DNA of 64,000 bases, taken from assembly GCA_027924585.1 (NCBI GenBank), contig BSBM01000386.1, positions 4,054,001 to 4,118,000 on the forward strand, given 5' to 3'. Each line of letters starts with the position of its first letter. Position 1 is the stretch's first letter. A program made the position numbers and the translations under genes. Below are positions 20,270 to 31,187 of this stretch, one piece after another. Under the pieces are notes generated by a model that did no database searches, was not told where the DNA came from, and worked only from the letters and a program-made list of their open reading frames with translations. Origin of the DNA: Larix kaempferi (taxonomy: Eukaryota; Streptophyta; Pinopsida; Pinales; Pinaceae).

Positions 20270-22316
20270 CATAACGACTGATTGGTGGGAAGAGCGGTGG
20301 TGTTTTTGTTGGCGGGAGGGGCTTCAGGGGTGGAGCCATATTGGTTCTGACATGTTTGAAGGTTGACATCATTAACAAGTGATGGGTACTTGAGTCTATC
20401 ATGGGTTGATCAGGAGCGGCATAAGTGATTTGGTGTTGTGGTGGCGCGTTTCCTTGAGGGTGAGCCAATGGTTGAGTGTTCACTACGCCCTAGGTTGGTA
20501 AAGGGTTTTGTAACACCAAGGGTTGAGTATGAGGTGGTGGGGGTTTGGGTGGTGCATGAGGAGCCGTGTGTCCTTAGCGGTGGGCATCATCAGTTCAGAG
20601 TTTTTGAGCCTGCTCCAAATGTGGGAAAGCATGTGTGTAATGGCCATAGACCCCGCAAATAGAACAAGGATGGTTTGTTCGCAAATTAGGATTGTTGGCT
20701 TGCTTGGGTGGCCTATCGGGGTTTTGGTTGGCAGGTGCCGCGTTATTATTGTGCGGAGGATTAGGGGGTTCACCGCCTTGGTCTGGAGGGGGATTTTTCC
20801 CATGGTTACGTCCTTTGCCGCGGTTTTGTTGGCCTTGTTAGCGTTGGTTATTTTGGTTATGCTGTAGATTTTGTTGCGCATACACTTGCCCTTGGGTGGC
20901 AGGTGGGTTCTGGGGTTGTGCGGATGTGGGAGCAGTCTACGGTGGATAATAAGTGGGTGAAGGTAGTGTAGGTGTTGAACCTTCTGGGGGTTGTTGATAT
21001 GTCTATGTGACGGGTTGTGGGTTAGCCGTAGCGGCTTCCTATGGTGGATAATAAGCAGGAGGGGCTTGAGAGGATACAAGAGCTTGCGCGACCTGCCGGT
21101 GATAATATGGCTGAGGTGCGATCGAGGGGACATAAGTGGGGGATGCATGGCTGAAGCTCTGAGGTGGACATGAGGGTCCATGGGAATGGTGGTTATGGGC
21201 CATGGGAGCATACAAATTGGTTGCTCCAGAGTGGGATGTAGCCCGTGAAAGGTCGGGGCCAGTGCTAGGGCGTGCTATGGAAAAGGTTTGGTTATGCAAG
21301 GAAATACGGCCAATGATGCCATCTGCGGCATGGATTCCCCCCGGCACATCGTTTCAAGAGGAATCACCATGGGGGGCATCAGGTATGATGGTATAGAGGT
21401 AACCAGACTAAGCGTAAATAAGGTCAAATTGTTGGGCTTTAAGGATGGCCTCTTCCTCGGACTGGGGTCGCTCGGATGCCACATCCTTGGCAATGACAGG
21501 AAGGAGAGATTTTAGAAACCAATCTAGGAAGATACGGTCATCTAATTTGATTTTGCAGAGGCTATGGCGTCGACACCACTCATGAATGTGTTCAGTGATG
21601 TGGGTGGCCATATTCTATTTGCAAGACAATAGCATCTCAACTCCCGCATCATAGAGGACAGGTAACTGAAAGAACTACAGGAAGGTCGAGGCGAGGGAAG
21701 CAAAGGTGGCATGGGTCCCATGGGGCTGCTCGATGTACCATTTGGCTGCAGAGCCACTTAGGGTGCGTTGTAACAGACGGAGTCAGACAGAGTCGTCCAC
21801 TATGGAGTAGGAGGAACACCATAGATGGAAGGACATAATATGGTTCTAGGGGTCTTCACCTTCCTTGCCCTCAAAATTAGGGATGCCTGAGGGGAGCTTG
21901 GTGGGCATGTGAGGCCACGCAGGGTCGTGTCTGATGGGATCGTTGGTCAGTCTGGCTAGGTCGAGAAGGTTGAGACTAGCCATGAATGGAAAACTAGTAG
22001 AAGGATGTGACATGCTGGTGGGGGCAGCTAGGGTGGGACCCCTACCCCCAAGTGTGAGAGCTGGGTTCAGGTTGGGGGTGTTTCCCCTAGGTGGAGGAAT
22101 GAAGGTGGTAGGGGATGGTCCTGCACCACTAAGAATAGTGTGAGTCACTAGGGGGGATGGCTTGGGTATGGTAGCCACTGGAATAGGCACAGTGACCATA
22201 ATGGTGGGTGTGGGCCCCATCGAGGGCATACCTAAAGTGGGGGTGGTAGCTCGGGTGGTGGTGGATGCTCCACCAATGGTCCCTACAAAGAAAGGGTTAG
22301 AAGTAATCCTAGCCAT
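20270..22316 (-). pseudogene. Gag of element A
   Basis: ATG 22316 begins a Pro/Thr-rich N-terminus, then LTNDPIRHDPAWPHMPTKL and IPNFEGKEGEDP lead into the retrotransposon gag core (AAKWYIEQPHGTHATFASLA, LDDRIFLDWFLKSLLPVIAK, EEEAILKAQQFDLIYA). All of these are in one frame, interrupted by several TAG/TAA codons between 21845 and 21612 and near 21407. The second half is Pro/Gln/Asn-rich and includes a damaged zinc knuckle (CSICGVYGHYTHAF). Gag packages element RNA into virus-like particles. Overlapping ORFs on the plus strand and in other frames are shadows. Confidence 0.8.
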
Positions 22317-23619
22317 GGGGCTGGTTGGGTCAGTGTAAGTGGGGTTGTCGGACTCTACCTCAGAATCCCGTGTAAAATAAGGGGCATCAGTGCTGGGGGA
22401 CGGAGCACTGCATCATCGACGAGTGGAGTCGAGTGATGAAGTTCTATGTCTATGACAAGTGATGTCAAGTGAACTGTGCTGCGGGAGCTTTCCCTGGAGG
22501 CATCGAGAATGTCTCGAGGACTTAATGGTGACAAATGGTGTCAAGTATCTGGGGGTTGTGTCGAGTGAAAAATAGCTCAAAAACCCTAATGCAGCCGAGT
22601 GTGCAAAAAATATGGCACTCAGGCCAACAACCAGCTCAAAACACTCACTATAACAACTGTGCTACAATAAGTGGAGCATCAACAACAATGGTCAGAATAC
22701 CAACAAGCAGCAGGTTTCCTAAAAAATAAAAATATTGGACTCGCTAGACCAAAGGGAGGTAAGGGAGCATGCAAACACCTAGCTAAATAGTATTCTGGCT
22801 CAACCAGACATATCCTCTGCAGGGTGATGAAATCCAAGTCAGACAATATGGATAGTAGAGACAAGTGGCTAAAGATATCCCCCTACCGGGAGGGACATTG
22901 GGTAAGGCAATCCTAGTATAATAGCAACTAAGATACCCTATTCATGACACGTCCAGAAAAGGTGAATCCACAGCTCTGGTCCTATCATCGTGTGGGCCTA
23001 AAGAGAACACCACACGCAGACCAACGAGTAGGTAGCCTTCGATTTCTGAATGGATTGTGGTATTCCACTCAGGCCTCCGGAACCAATCTGGCTACTTCAA
23101 CCCTCCTAAGGGAGAGGCCCTCTAATAAACTGGTTGTGATCGTGACAAAAAATACTAGAGGATTTTGGTTCCCTAATGGACAACAACTATGTCTCAAGTG
23201 TAAGTGACCGAGGGGTGTTATTTGGATGCCTATCCCCCATGTCCTACCTAACTACAATATTCTTATGTGTTCCCCAAGTGGGGTTAGAATGTTGGTTGTG
23301 TTAAGAAGTATTTTAGGGCTCACTTGAATTAGGTCACAGAGTGTGTGCGTGTGAGGTAATGAACCCAATCAAAAGTGCCACGAGGTGGGAAACTTTCTAA
23401 CTAATAATAACAATGCAGAAATTAAACTTGTAATTCAAAATTTTCTTTTTTCACTTGAAATGCTTAAATGTAAAAAACTTTGTAAATGGAACAGAAAGAA
23501 AACTGCAGACAAAAGGCTGTAGGTAAGTATGGCTACAGATAGGACAGGTGGCTATGCAGGTGCAGAAAATATTGTAGCAAAGTTTAGGGTTCAAAATAGG
23601 GGAAAAAAGTGCAGAAAAC

Positions 23620-24110
23620 AGATTGCGAGAAATAGGCTGAGAGCCATGGGGATATCACAGGAAACGGGATGAAAGCTGTGGGGAGATCGCACGAAATAGG
23701 CTGAAAGCTGCGGGGAGATCGCACGAAATAGGCTGAAAGCCATGGGGAGATCGCAGGAAACAGGCTGATAGTTGCAGGGAGATCGCACAAAACAGGCTGA
23801 AAGTTGTGGGGAGATCACAGGAAATAGAATGAAAGACGTGGGGGGATCGCACAAAATAGGATGAAAGCCCGGGGAGATCACAGGAAACAGGATGAAAGTC
23901 GCGGGGAGATTGCATGAAATGGGCTAAAATCCGCTGGGAGATCGCACGAAACGGGATGAACGCCGCGGTCGGATCGCAAGAACTAGGCTAAAAGCCGCGG
24001 TCAAATCGCAAGAGACAGGCTGAAAGCCGCGGGGAGACAGCGAGAAACAGACTGAAAGTCGTGGTCGGATCGCAGGAAGCAGACTGAAAGCCGCGGTCGG
24101 ATCGTAGCTG
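23620..24110 (-). repeat. 32-bp minisatellite in the leader of element A (about 15 copies)
   Basis: Unit AAAGC(T/C)G(T/C)GGGGAGATCGCA, followed by (C/G)GAAA(T/C)AGGCTG; 32 bp, degenerate. Because 32 is not a multiple of three, all frames of the minus strand open in turn, giving three overlapping artefact ORFs of 79-96 codons. Confidence 0.85.
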
Positions 24111-24239
24111 TGGGGAAAAAATATGTGATTTACGGCAGCAAACCCAACTGACGAAAGGGACAACCGAAAGGGGAAAACAGAAAATTTTTGCAGAAAACTA
24201 AGAACTTCTAAAAATTATAACCAGAAACTCAAAGGAACA

Positions 24240-24258
24240 CTAGGGGAGTTGCCAAAAC
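24240..24258 (-). other. Putative primer binding site of element A
   Basis: Directly inside the 5' LTR the minus strand reads GTTTTGGCAACTCCCCTAG. TTGGCAACTC resembles the TTGGCGACTC start of primer sites in Tat/Ogre elements. The tRNA is not assigned with confidence. Confidence 0.5.
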
Positions 24259-25000
24259 TGTAGCTAGGGTTTTCACCCTAGCTTGTGCAAATGAGCACCT
24301 ACTAGGGAGAAGGGCCTCCTTAGTAGCAGTTCAATAAACAGTAAAATATGACAGTAAATAAAAACAATAAACTATTTTAAGCATGTGCATAAAAAGACAA
24401 TGAAAAGATTATGTAAATTTGTTTTGTATTGATTTTACCTCAAATGTGAGGTTGGTGGAGCCTTTGCAGTAGTCCAGGGGCTGCTCCAATGCTCCAATGT
24501 TGTTCCTTCTCCTTCTTCCAAGTTGTTTTGGATATGGGCCAAAGGGGTTCTCAAGTGGGAAATTAGCTCCAAGTGGAGAGCTAGGGTTTCAAGAGAATTT
24601 TTGGCAGCATAAGGATGGGAGAAATTGGGGATATGACATGAGGAGCCTCCATCACCTATTTATAGGTTTTTAGTGATGGAGTGTTGACCCATGGTTTTTG
24701 GCACCATATGGTTTAGGTCAATTGTGTAGGGTTTTTGCTTCTTTTTTTCCCTTTTTTTCCTCTTTTTTGTATTTTTTATTCCCTTTTTAGAGGGTTTTTG
24801 CTATTTTGGAGGAAATTTGAATTATTTTGGGGGAAAAAGGGGGTTTTGGGCCTTTTAGAGGCTTTTCTAATGGTTTTTTGGTCTTTAGGAGGCTTTTTAA
24901 TGGTTTTTTAAGGTTTTGGAGGCAAATATGGTAGGAAATATGGACAAATGAGTCGTGTAATGAGGGAGATGAGGTAGTGAGCACTTTTTGGGTGTTAACA
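24259..25000 (-). repeat. 5' LTR of element A (right copy)
   Basis: 742 bp, TG...CA ends, the same family as the LTRs at 9384 and 34558. The minus-strand TATA box TATAAATA at 24657-24664 lies in the strongly conserved block ATCACCTATTTATAGG. Confidence 0.92.
24657..24664 (-). promoter_or_regulatory. TATA box in the 5' LTR of element A
   Basis: TATAAATA on the minus strand, conserved in all three LTRs of the family (9779-9786, 34977-34984), while the neighbouring poly-T region varies. Confidence 0.6.
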
Positions 25001-25148
25001 CCTAGGGATAGAATAATATCTTTCGATATTGATTTGAATCCTTTCAGATTGGGTTGACACCCTCTCTTGGATTCCTTGGAATGTATTCCAGCATTAACCT
25101 ACTCGAGGCTTCAACAAATGGCCCTAGAAGGAGGGCGAAGTGCAATAC

Positions 25149-27019
25149 ATGCCTAAACAAATCCCCAATAGACCTCCTCCAGTAAGAACACTAGTTGTTA
25201 CCCATAGCCATATGCAGGAATCAACGTCCACAAAACAACCAGTGCAAGATCTGACTGCAATTCCTGCTACCTCTGTGATAGGGTAGGAAACTACAAGGCC
25301 TGAAATTGTTTTTACATCATCAACTAGAGGGGCCCTCACACTTGAGGAGATATTAAAAAATTCTCACAATAGTGTTGCTCGAATACAACAGAGAATCGAA
25401 ACAAATCATAATATCATACAAGCAAAACTTCAACAATATCAAATCAATGATCTGCTGACTGATAATCAAAATAATCAACATTCTGGTGACCAAAATACTA
25501 AAGACCAGAATTCACCATGCCACCAACTTTTTTTTGATTTCCAAATCGAATCTTTATTCAAAGAAACAGATCAGGGTATCCCGCAATCTAATGCTGCAAC
25601 CGGTGGAACACCACTGACACCTCGTTCATTATCTTCCTCCTCATCCGAGGAATCCTCAAGTAGTGAGTCATCTCAAATTTCCTCTTCCGAAGAAGATAGG
25701 CCAATGGAAGATCAACCCAACAAACCATGGTTAGATCAAGATGTCGTGTTTATCCTTAGTGATCAACACAGGTTTCTCAAGAATCCTGAAAAATGGCTTC
25801 CCAAGTACAATCCAGATGATAAGTCACTTGCAGAAGATCATATTAAGACTTTAATGCAAGTCATTAGGCTAAGAGGTGTGGTTCATGAAGATGCAGTATG
25901 TAGGATTTTCCCTTACACCATTGAAGGGAAAGCATCTACTTGGTACTTTGCTCTAGAAGCTAGATCTATTATTTCTTGGAATGAATTTGAGGCTCTGTTT
26001 ATTCAGAAGTTTGGAGATGATAGAACTCCCCAAGATCTAGTCCTTGACCTTTCTTCAATGAAAATAAAAGGAAAAGAAAGAGTGAAAGATTTTAACCATA
26101 GGTTTTCTTACCTAAAAAAGAGGATCCCTACCAAATGTACTTCCAGCCGAAGAACTCTTGGTGGTATATTACATAAATGGTTTTCTTGTTCCCATTGCTG
26201 TGTGCGTTAAAAGAGCCCATAAAAACACTTTGCAGGAGGCTTTTGCTGAAGCCATTCAGGTCGAGAAGATATGTTCTGTTTAAAGGATAATCCTGATGCT
26301 CAGGTTGATCAACCTTCTACCTCACGTAATAAAATATACAATCCTCCCAAAGCTGCTCCACAAAATAAGAATCATTTTGAAATGGAAGACATGAAAAAGT
26401 TTCTTCAGAAAATTTCTAATGAAGTGGTGGATCTAAAGAAAAACAACACTGAAAACCACTCGAACAATCGAGTGTTTGTCAGACCACCTTTTAGGAGGCC
26501 TTACCAACCACCTCAAAATCAAACTCCACCTAATCCTGATGAAGGATTAACTTCTAAAGAGATATATTCCCTTTTCAAAGCCCTGGATATAGAATCACAA
26601 AATACTCATGATAATCCTAATGTTAATCCTGAAGGAAACCAAGACCATGAATCACTAGATGAAGAAGAAGGCCAGCAGCTAAATACTATCAGTTATTTTC
26701 AGAACTTCCCATGGATGAAGAAGAGGAAGAAACTGAAACATTTTTTACTGTCCACCACCCTTATAACACTAGAAGCAAAGGACAACCTTCACAGGAGACT
26801 TCTCCTTCACAATTTGCTCCCAAAAAAGACAAACTTGCAGCACAAAAGGAGCCTATTATCCCTGAAATTGAGTATAGTTTGATTGATGATGTGAAAAGGG
26901 TTAAGGCTAACATATCCCTGTTTGAACTCTTGAAAATCCATTCCATGAGAGACAGTCTTCCCAAGAGCATGTTTGTGAATAAATCCAGTGAAGTTCAAAA
27001 CAACAACTTGGAAACTTAA
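25149..27019 (+). pseudogene. Gag of element T1
   Basis: The frame opens at ATG 25149 (MPKQIPNRPPP), meets one TAG near 25287 and continues through a Gln/Asn- and Ser/Glu-rich region into the gag core at 25704-26210 (FLKNPEKWLPKYNPDD, KASTWYFALEARSIISWNEF, FIQKFGDDRTPQDLVLDLSS). Two frameshifts follow, near 26140 and 26265. Gag then continues (QVDQPSTSRNK...FVRPPFRRPYQPPQNQ) and, after another frame change near 26700, reaches the region before protease (HPYNTRSKG; EYSLIDDVKRVKANISLFEL). No zinc knuckle is seen. TSD base pairs of A lie just upstream at 25001-25005. Confidence 0.78.
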
Positions 27020-27640
27020 TCAAGACCTAATAACCCAAAGCCTTCAGCAAAAAAGACACCTCATTTCTTGCTCACTTTCGATATCTTTAACAGCAATGTC
27101 CATAACTATATGATAGAATTAGGTGCTTCATCCAATGTCATGTCATTGTCCTTCTACAAGAAATTGAATGCCTCTTGGGAGCCTTTCCCTACCCAAATTG
27201 TTCAACTAGATCAGTTAAGGGTTAGGGTAGTTGGAGAGATGAAATTTTTTCTTTTAACTCTATCTGTTGATCCACGCATCTACCAAGCCATCGATATTGT
27301 GATTGCTGAGATCCTTGAAATGTATGGGATGTGGCTTAGCATAGATTGGTTAGAGAATCTCAAAGGTTACTTTGCTACCGATTGATCTCATTTATCGCTC
27401 CCATATAATCATAGACCCAATAAAATCAATATTATGAGAGAGCCTTACATGAAACAAACACTCATTGATCTTAATGACTGCAGTGAGCCTGCTACCTACT
27501 TTAGTTCACATATAGAGCGCTATACCTTTGACACAATATTTGGTGATCTACCTGCTGATCCATCACCTGTTGAAGATGAGAATAATCATTCTGGAATTGT
27601 TAACTTTACTCTCGTTCCATTCTCTGGTTCAGTTGTACAT
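27020..27640 (+). pseudogene. Aspartic protease of element T1
   Basis: PHFLLTFDIFNSNVHNYMIE leads into LGASSNVMS, the active-site loop; the catalytic Asp-Ser-Gly has become Glu-Leu-Gly, so it is inactive. ILEMYGMWLSIDWLENL and YFATD follow, the typical C-terminal part in this Tat lineage. There is a TGA after YFATD (27383-27385), then HLSLPYNHRPNKINI and YMKQTLIDLND in the same frame. The neighbouring order protease, extra RNase H, RT is characteristic of one Tat branch as I recall it. Confidence 0.75.
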
Positions 27641-27679
27641 AATGTTTATGATGTAAATACCACCTTTACAGTAGATTTA

Positions 27680-28060
27680 TATGCATGGACCTTATTCTTT
27701 GATGGCTCCAAATATAAGGAAGGAGCAGGTGCAAGTTTTGTTCTGATAGACCCAAAGGGCACCAAAGTGATTGCTTGCAGGCTAGAGTTCGAGTGTACCA
27801 ACAACATTGTTGAATATGAAGCTCTGATTCAGGGGCTCAAGAAATCAATTGATCTAGGCGCTTAGGTAATAGAATGCTACGGGGATTTATAAATCATTGT
27901 TAAACATGTCAGAAATAAAATTCATTGCCTTTCTCCCTGATTGATTAATTATCAGAAAATGGTTAGGGATCTGACATTATCTTTTACTGCATTTAATATT
28001 AAATCAATCCCTAGGTCCCAGAACTTTGATGTTGATTTTCTTGCCAACTCTCCCTCCAAA
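27680..28060 (+). pseudogene. Extra (archaeal-like) RNase H of element T1, upstream of RT
   Basis: WTLFFDGSKYKEGAGASFVL (first Asp), NNIVEYEALIQGLKKSIDL (Glu), then YGDL with a stop where a YGDSQ-type motif is expected (third acidic residue present), and NFDVDFLANS (last Asp). The domain is about 125 residues in one frame, with three stops between 27863 and 27945. It is a second RNase H in addition to the gypsy RNase H after RT. The following open stretch to 28408 is the usual linker with PEDLSPQIFLIELLYRPS. Confidence 0.78.
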
Positions 28061-28540
28061 CTTATCCCCCCTGAAGATTTGTCCCCCCAAATTTTCTTGA
28101 TCGAGTTACTATACCGGCCATCTATCCCTGATAACATTACGAATTGGAAATTTTTTCATGATGACCAACATATTCTAGACTTTATTTCATCTCAAGATAC
28201 TTTTCAGGATGTGGCTATAGACAAGGCCGATCATGAAAAATCATTGTCTAACCCTAACTTTCCCTCCAATCTCATTCCCAAGTCAGTTGTTAATCTGGAA
28301 AAATATTATGATTTGCAAGACAAGTTCAAGTATAAAATAAAGTGCAAAACCAACAGTTCTTCATTGAATTATCAACCTGTTAACTTAGGAACTGATCAAC
28401 ACCCCTAGCTAATAGATCTAGGGATTGATTGCTCTCCATAGGAGAAGAATGCTTTCATTAAACTTTGTAGAGAATACAAGGATGTGTTTGCTTGGACCTA
28501 CCAAGATCTCAAAACTTTTGATACTCATGTAATTCACTAG
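28061..28540 (+). pseudogene. Linker between extra RNase H and RT in T1
   Basis: Open to the stop after GTDQHP (28406-28408). It contains PDNITNWKFFHDDQHILDF and NLEKYYDLQDKF, and continues in frame past two stops into IKLCREYKDVFAWTYQDL, the segment that leads into RT. It is a structural part of the polyprotein; no enzyme domain. Confidence 0.65.
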
Positions 28541-29230
28541 AATATCCCCATGAAACCTGATGTTAAACCCTACCAGCAGAAACTAAGGAAGATGCATCCT
28601 AGTTTAGAACCATTGGTTAAAAAGGAACTTGAAATTTTTTTAGCAACCAGGATTGTTTTCCCTCTCATGCATACTCAGTAGATAGACAATCTGGTCCCTG
28701 TTCGGAAGAAGAATGGGGAAATCAGGTTGTGTGTTGACTTTAGAAACCTTAACAAAGCCTCTGATAAAGACAATTACCCTGTTCCCCCTATGGAACAGAT
28801 ATTGCAAAAGGTTGTTGGTGCTAAAATGTTTTCTCTATTAGATGGTTTCTCAGGATAAAACCAAGTTTTATTTGCCCCTGCTTACTAGCTAAAAACTGCC
28901 TTGAGGACACCCTGGGGAACATTTGCATACAGAAGAATTCCTTTCGGATTAATAAATGCAGGTGCCACTTTTGAGAGAGCTATGGATATAGCTTTCCGAG
29001 GGTTAATGCATAATTATATTGTTGTATATTTAGATGATATCACTATTTATTCAAACAAAAGGAATGAACATTTGTCTTCTCTTAAACATGTGTTTGAATA
29101 GTGTAGAAGGTATGGGATCTCATTGGATCTGAAAAAATATATCTTTGTCGTCACAGAAGGTAAGATGTTGGGTTTCATCGTACAATGTGGTCATAGACCC
29201 AGAAAGAACAGAAGCCATCACAAAAATTGG
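28541..29230 (+). pseudogene. Reverse transcriptase of element T1
   Basis: Motifs in order: QKLRKMHPSLEPLVKKEL, NLVPVRKKNGEIRLCVDFRN, FSLLDGFSG, TPWGTFAYRRIPFGLINAGA and VVYLDDITIYSNKRNEH, with the catalytic YLDD near 29027-29038. Stops occur near 28678, 28856, 28888 and 29099, and a frameshift near 29150 moves the rest into another frame (VIDPERTEAITKIGLPNSKK). The polymerase is recognisable throughout but not functional. Confidence 0.85.
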
Positions 29231-29979
29231 ATTGCCGAACTCCAAAAAAGCCATGCAGACGTTTTTAGGTAAGATCAATTTCATTAGAAGATTGATCTCA
29301 AATTTCGCTCAAATTGTCAAACCTTTGCAACAATTGGCCAAAAAGGATATACAGTTTAAATGGTTCGATGAATAGAAGAACGCCTTCGCCAAAATTCGCA
29401 GAGCCATTGCGGAAGCTCTTGCTCTTATGTCTCCTGATTTTACAAGAGATTTTATTTTGTATACCTTTTCTATTGAATTCTCATATGTTGTTGTTCTTAC
29501 ATAGAGACATCCTGATGATGTAGAGATTCCAATCTCTTTCATGAGTTCAACTTTTAAATGGGCTGAACTAAACTATTCAGAGATTGATAAACAGGATTAC
29601 GCTGTTTATAAGGCTGTAAAACATTTCCGACCCTACCTTCTAAAATCTCAAAATAAGGTAATCGTCGCGTATGCAGCAATCATAAATTTTTTAATCCAGA
29701 AGGAGATCCGAGAGAAACGTGCTCATTGGATGACAACTCTGTAAGAATACGACCTATAAGACAAACATGCGAAGATTGTAATAGGGAAAGGTTTGTGTTT
29801 ATTAACTGCTCAATCTAATGATCTTGTGTAGGACCAACTAGAATGGGATGAAGAGGAAAGTATTCTTGAAAGTTCTGTGAATGTTATCTCTACACCAACT
29901 TCCAAATGGTATGATGATATCAAGTTTTTCCTTACAAATGGGTTTTCTCCTGAAACCTTAGACTTTAAAAAATGTAGAG
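29231..29979 (+). pseudogene. RNase H and connection region of T1, up to the insertion of G
   Basis: FLGKINFIRRLISNFAQIVK, MSPDFTRDFILYTFSIEFSY (catalytic Asp lost), FKWAELNYSEIDKQDYAVYK and HFRPYLLKSQNKVIV are gypsy RNase H motifs. REKRAHWMTTL follows, then a region with several stops to DIKFFLTNGFSPETLDFKKC, where element G interrupts at 29980. Without G and one TAGAG copy the frame continues into the integrase piece at 34286. Confidence 0.8.
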
Positions 29980-30366
29980 TGTGAAGAACCTGCAATAATT
30001 AATTAATGCAAATACACGAGATATCATAAATAATAGAACTTAGAATCACTTTTATATTGATCACGGGCCACTTCGAGGGGGCAACCTCCTTTCAACAAGC
30101 TCAATACAATTAACTTCACGGTTCCTTCAATGATGTCAACACACACTTATATACTAAGTCTATGCCCAATACTATGAGTCAAAACCATGGGACATATAAT
30201 ACTACGGGACGACTTACAAAGCATATGTGTCTAATACTATGGGTCAATACTATGGGTTAATATAAACTATGGATCAACAAATACTACGGGACAACTTACA
30301 AAGCATATGTGTCCAACAACAATATACTAACATAGTAAAGAGAAGGGTTGACACAGGTTCCTAACA
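29980..30366 (-). repeat. 3' LTR of element G
   Basis: 387 bp, TG...CA ends, preceded on the minus strand by the polypurine tract. Contains repeated TACTACGGGAC / TACTATGGGTC blocks. Confidence 0.95.
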
Positions 30367-30379
30367 TCCCCTCTCCCTT
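30367..30379 (-). other. Polypurine tract of element G
   Basis: TCCCCTCTCCCTT on the plus strand reads AAGGGAGAGGGGA on the minus strand, abutting the 3' LTR. Confidence 0.85.
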
Positions 30380-31187
30380 AGAAAAAGCTTTGTCCTCAAA
30401 GATTTGGTTGGAGAAATTGCTGCAGAATCTGAAGAAGTGGTTCCCCGGTAGCATCCTAGGGTTGCATTTCGGGCCACTGACGCCTTTGGAGTGTTAGGGA
30501 GGATTGCTTGGAAGGATGTAGATGAAGAAGAACCCCATCAGTTGTGCATAAAATGCGCTCAGAACGGTGTTGATCGGCTTGTTGTTTCAGGCGAATTCTG
30601 GCCATGTGAAGATTGTCCTACAAAATGAGAAGAATCTGATCATGGTTTCGAAGAACTGAGTCAATTTCCTGAACTGGGGAGCTGCTAAGGGTGTATGGAA
30701 TAAGAACTAGCGGTGTCTTTCCATAGACTGCTTCATATGGTGTCCTTTGAGATGTGGTATTGTACCACCAGAGCGTTGCTAGGAGATCCATAGAAATAGT
30801 TGGCCAAAGCTGTGTAGGGATGGGAAAGGGTTTGAGCGATCCCGAAAGGAGTGTCGTTTCACCCTTGTTGAATTGGAAAGTATCACAGTCAGCAACCATC
30901 TGTTGAATTGTCATTTTCAGTCCCTGCCAAAAGAAGTTACATTGTTCCCGGTCATACATTTTGTAGAACCCAAAGTGCCCTGCTGATGAAGAAGCATGGA
31001 GTTCATAGAAGAGATAGCCCTGTTGAACATATTGCAACCAATTTGGAACAAGCAGAGAAAGAGCTGTAAGAGAAACTGGGTCATCAATTGTGCGAGAAGG
31101 AGCATCTTCCACCATATTGTCCTTACCCTTCTTGTAAGTGATCACATAGGGATAACCCATTTCAGTTGTGTTGGGGAGGAGACCCAT
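30380..31187 (-). pseudogene. Residual RNase H tail, integrase scraps and C-terminal end of pol in element G
   Basis: ORF 31187-30618 starts in the RNase H tail (YVITYKKGKDNMVEDAPSR; ADALSR-like in family members). It passes the zinc-binding start of integrase (AGHFGFYKMYDREQCNFFW, then VADCDTFQFNKGE), reaches LWPTISMDLL, the first Asp of the DDE core, and jumps directly to WWYNTTSQRTPYEAVYGKTP, which belongs after the core. The rest of the DDE core (second Asp and Glu) is therefore deleted. Leftward, NLHMARIRLKQQADQHRSER-like codons and an EDATGEP...LEDK-like end of a chromodomain can be read near 30570 and 30400, again with the middle missing. It is shifted by frame against the upstream ORF near 31145. 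Confidence 0.72.

Larger units (their letters stand above)
22317..24258 (-). other. Leader of element A
   Basis: Untranslated region between the 5' LTR (24259) and gag. It has no coding support. It contains a 32-bp tandem repeat array at about 23620-24110, listed separately, and the primer region next to the LTR. Confidence 0.6.
9384..25000 (-). mobile_element. Element A: complete - strand Ty3/gypsy retrotransposon with extra ORFs
   Basis: LTRs at 9384-10154 and 24259-25000 begin TGTAGCTAGGG and end GTGTTAACA or GTATTAACA in plus orientation. The flanking five bases are CCTGG (9379-9383) and CCTAG (25001-25005), a duplication with one change. Read on the minus strand: 5' LTR, primer region, repeat-rich leader, gag, protease, linker with two zinc knuckles, RT, RNase H, integrase, a second RNase H, an antisense plant-mobile-domain ORF, a 3' region and the polypurine tract. 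Total length is about 15.6 kb. All ORFs carry stops. Element B is a second copy of the same family but lacks about 3 kb of the 3' part. Confidence 0.93.
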
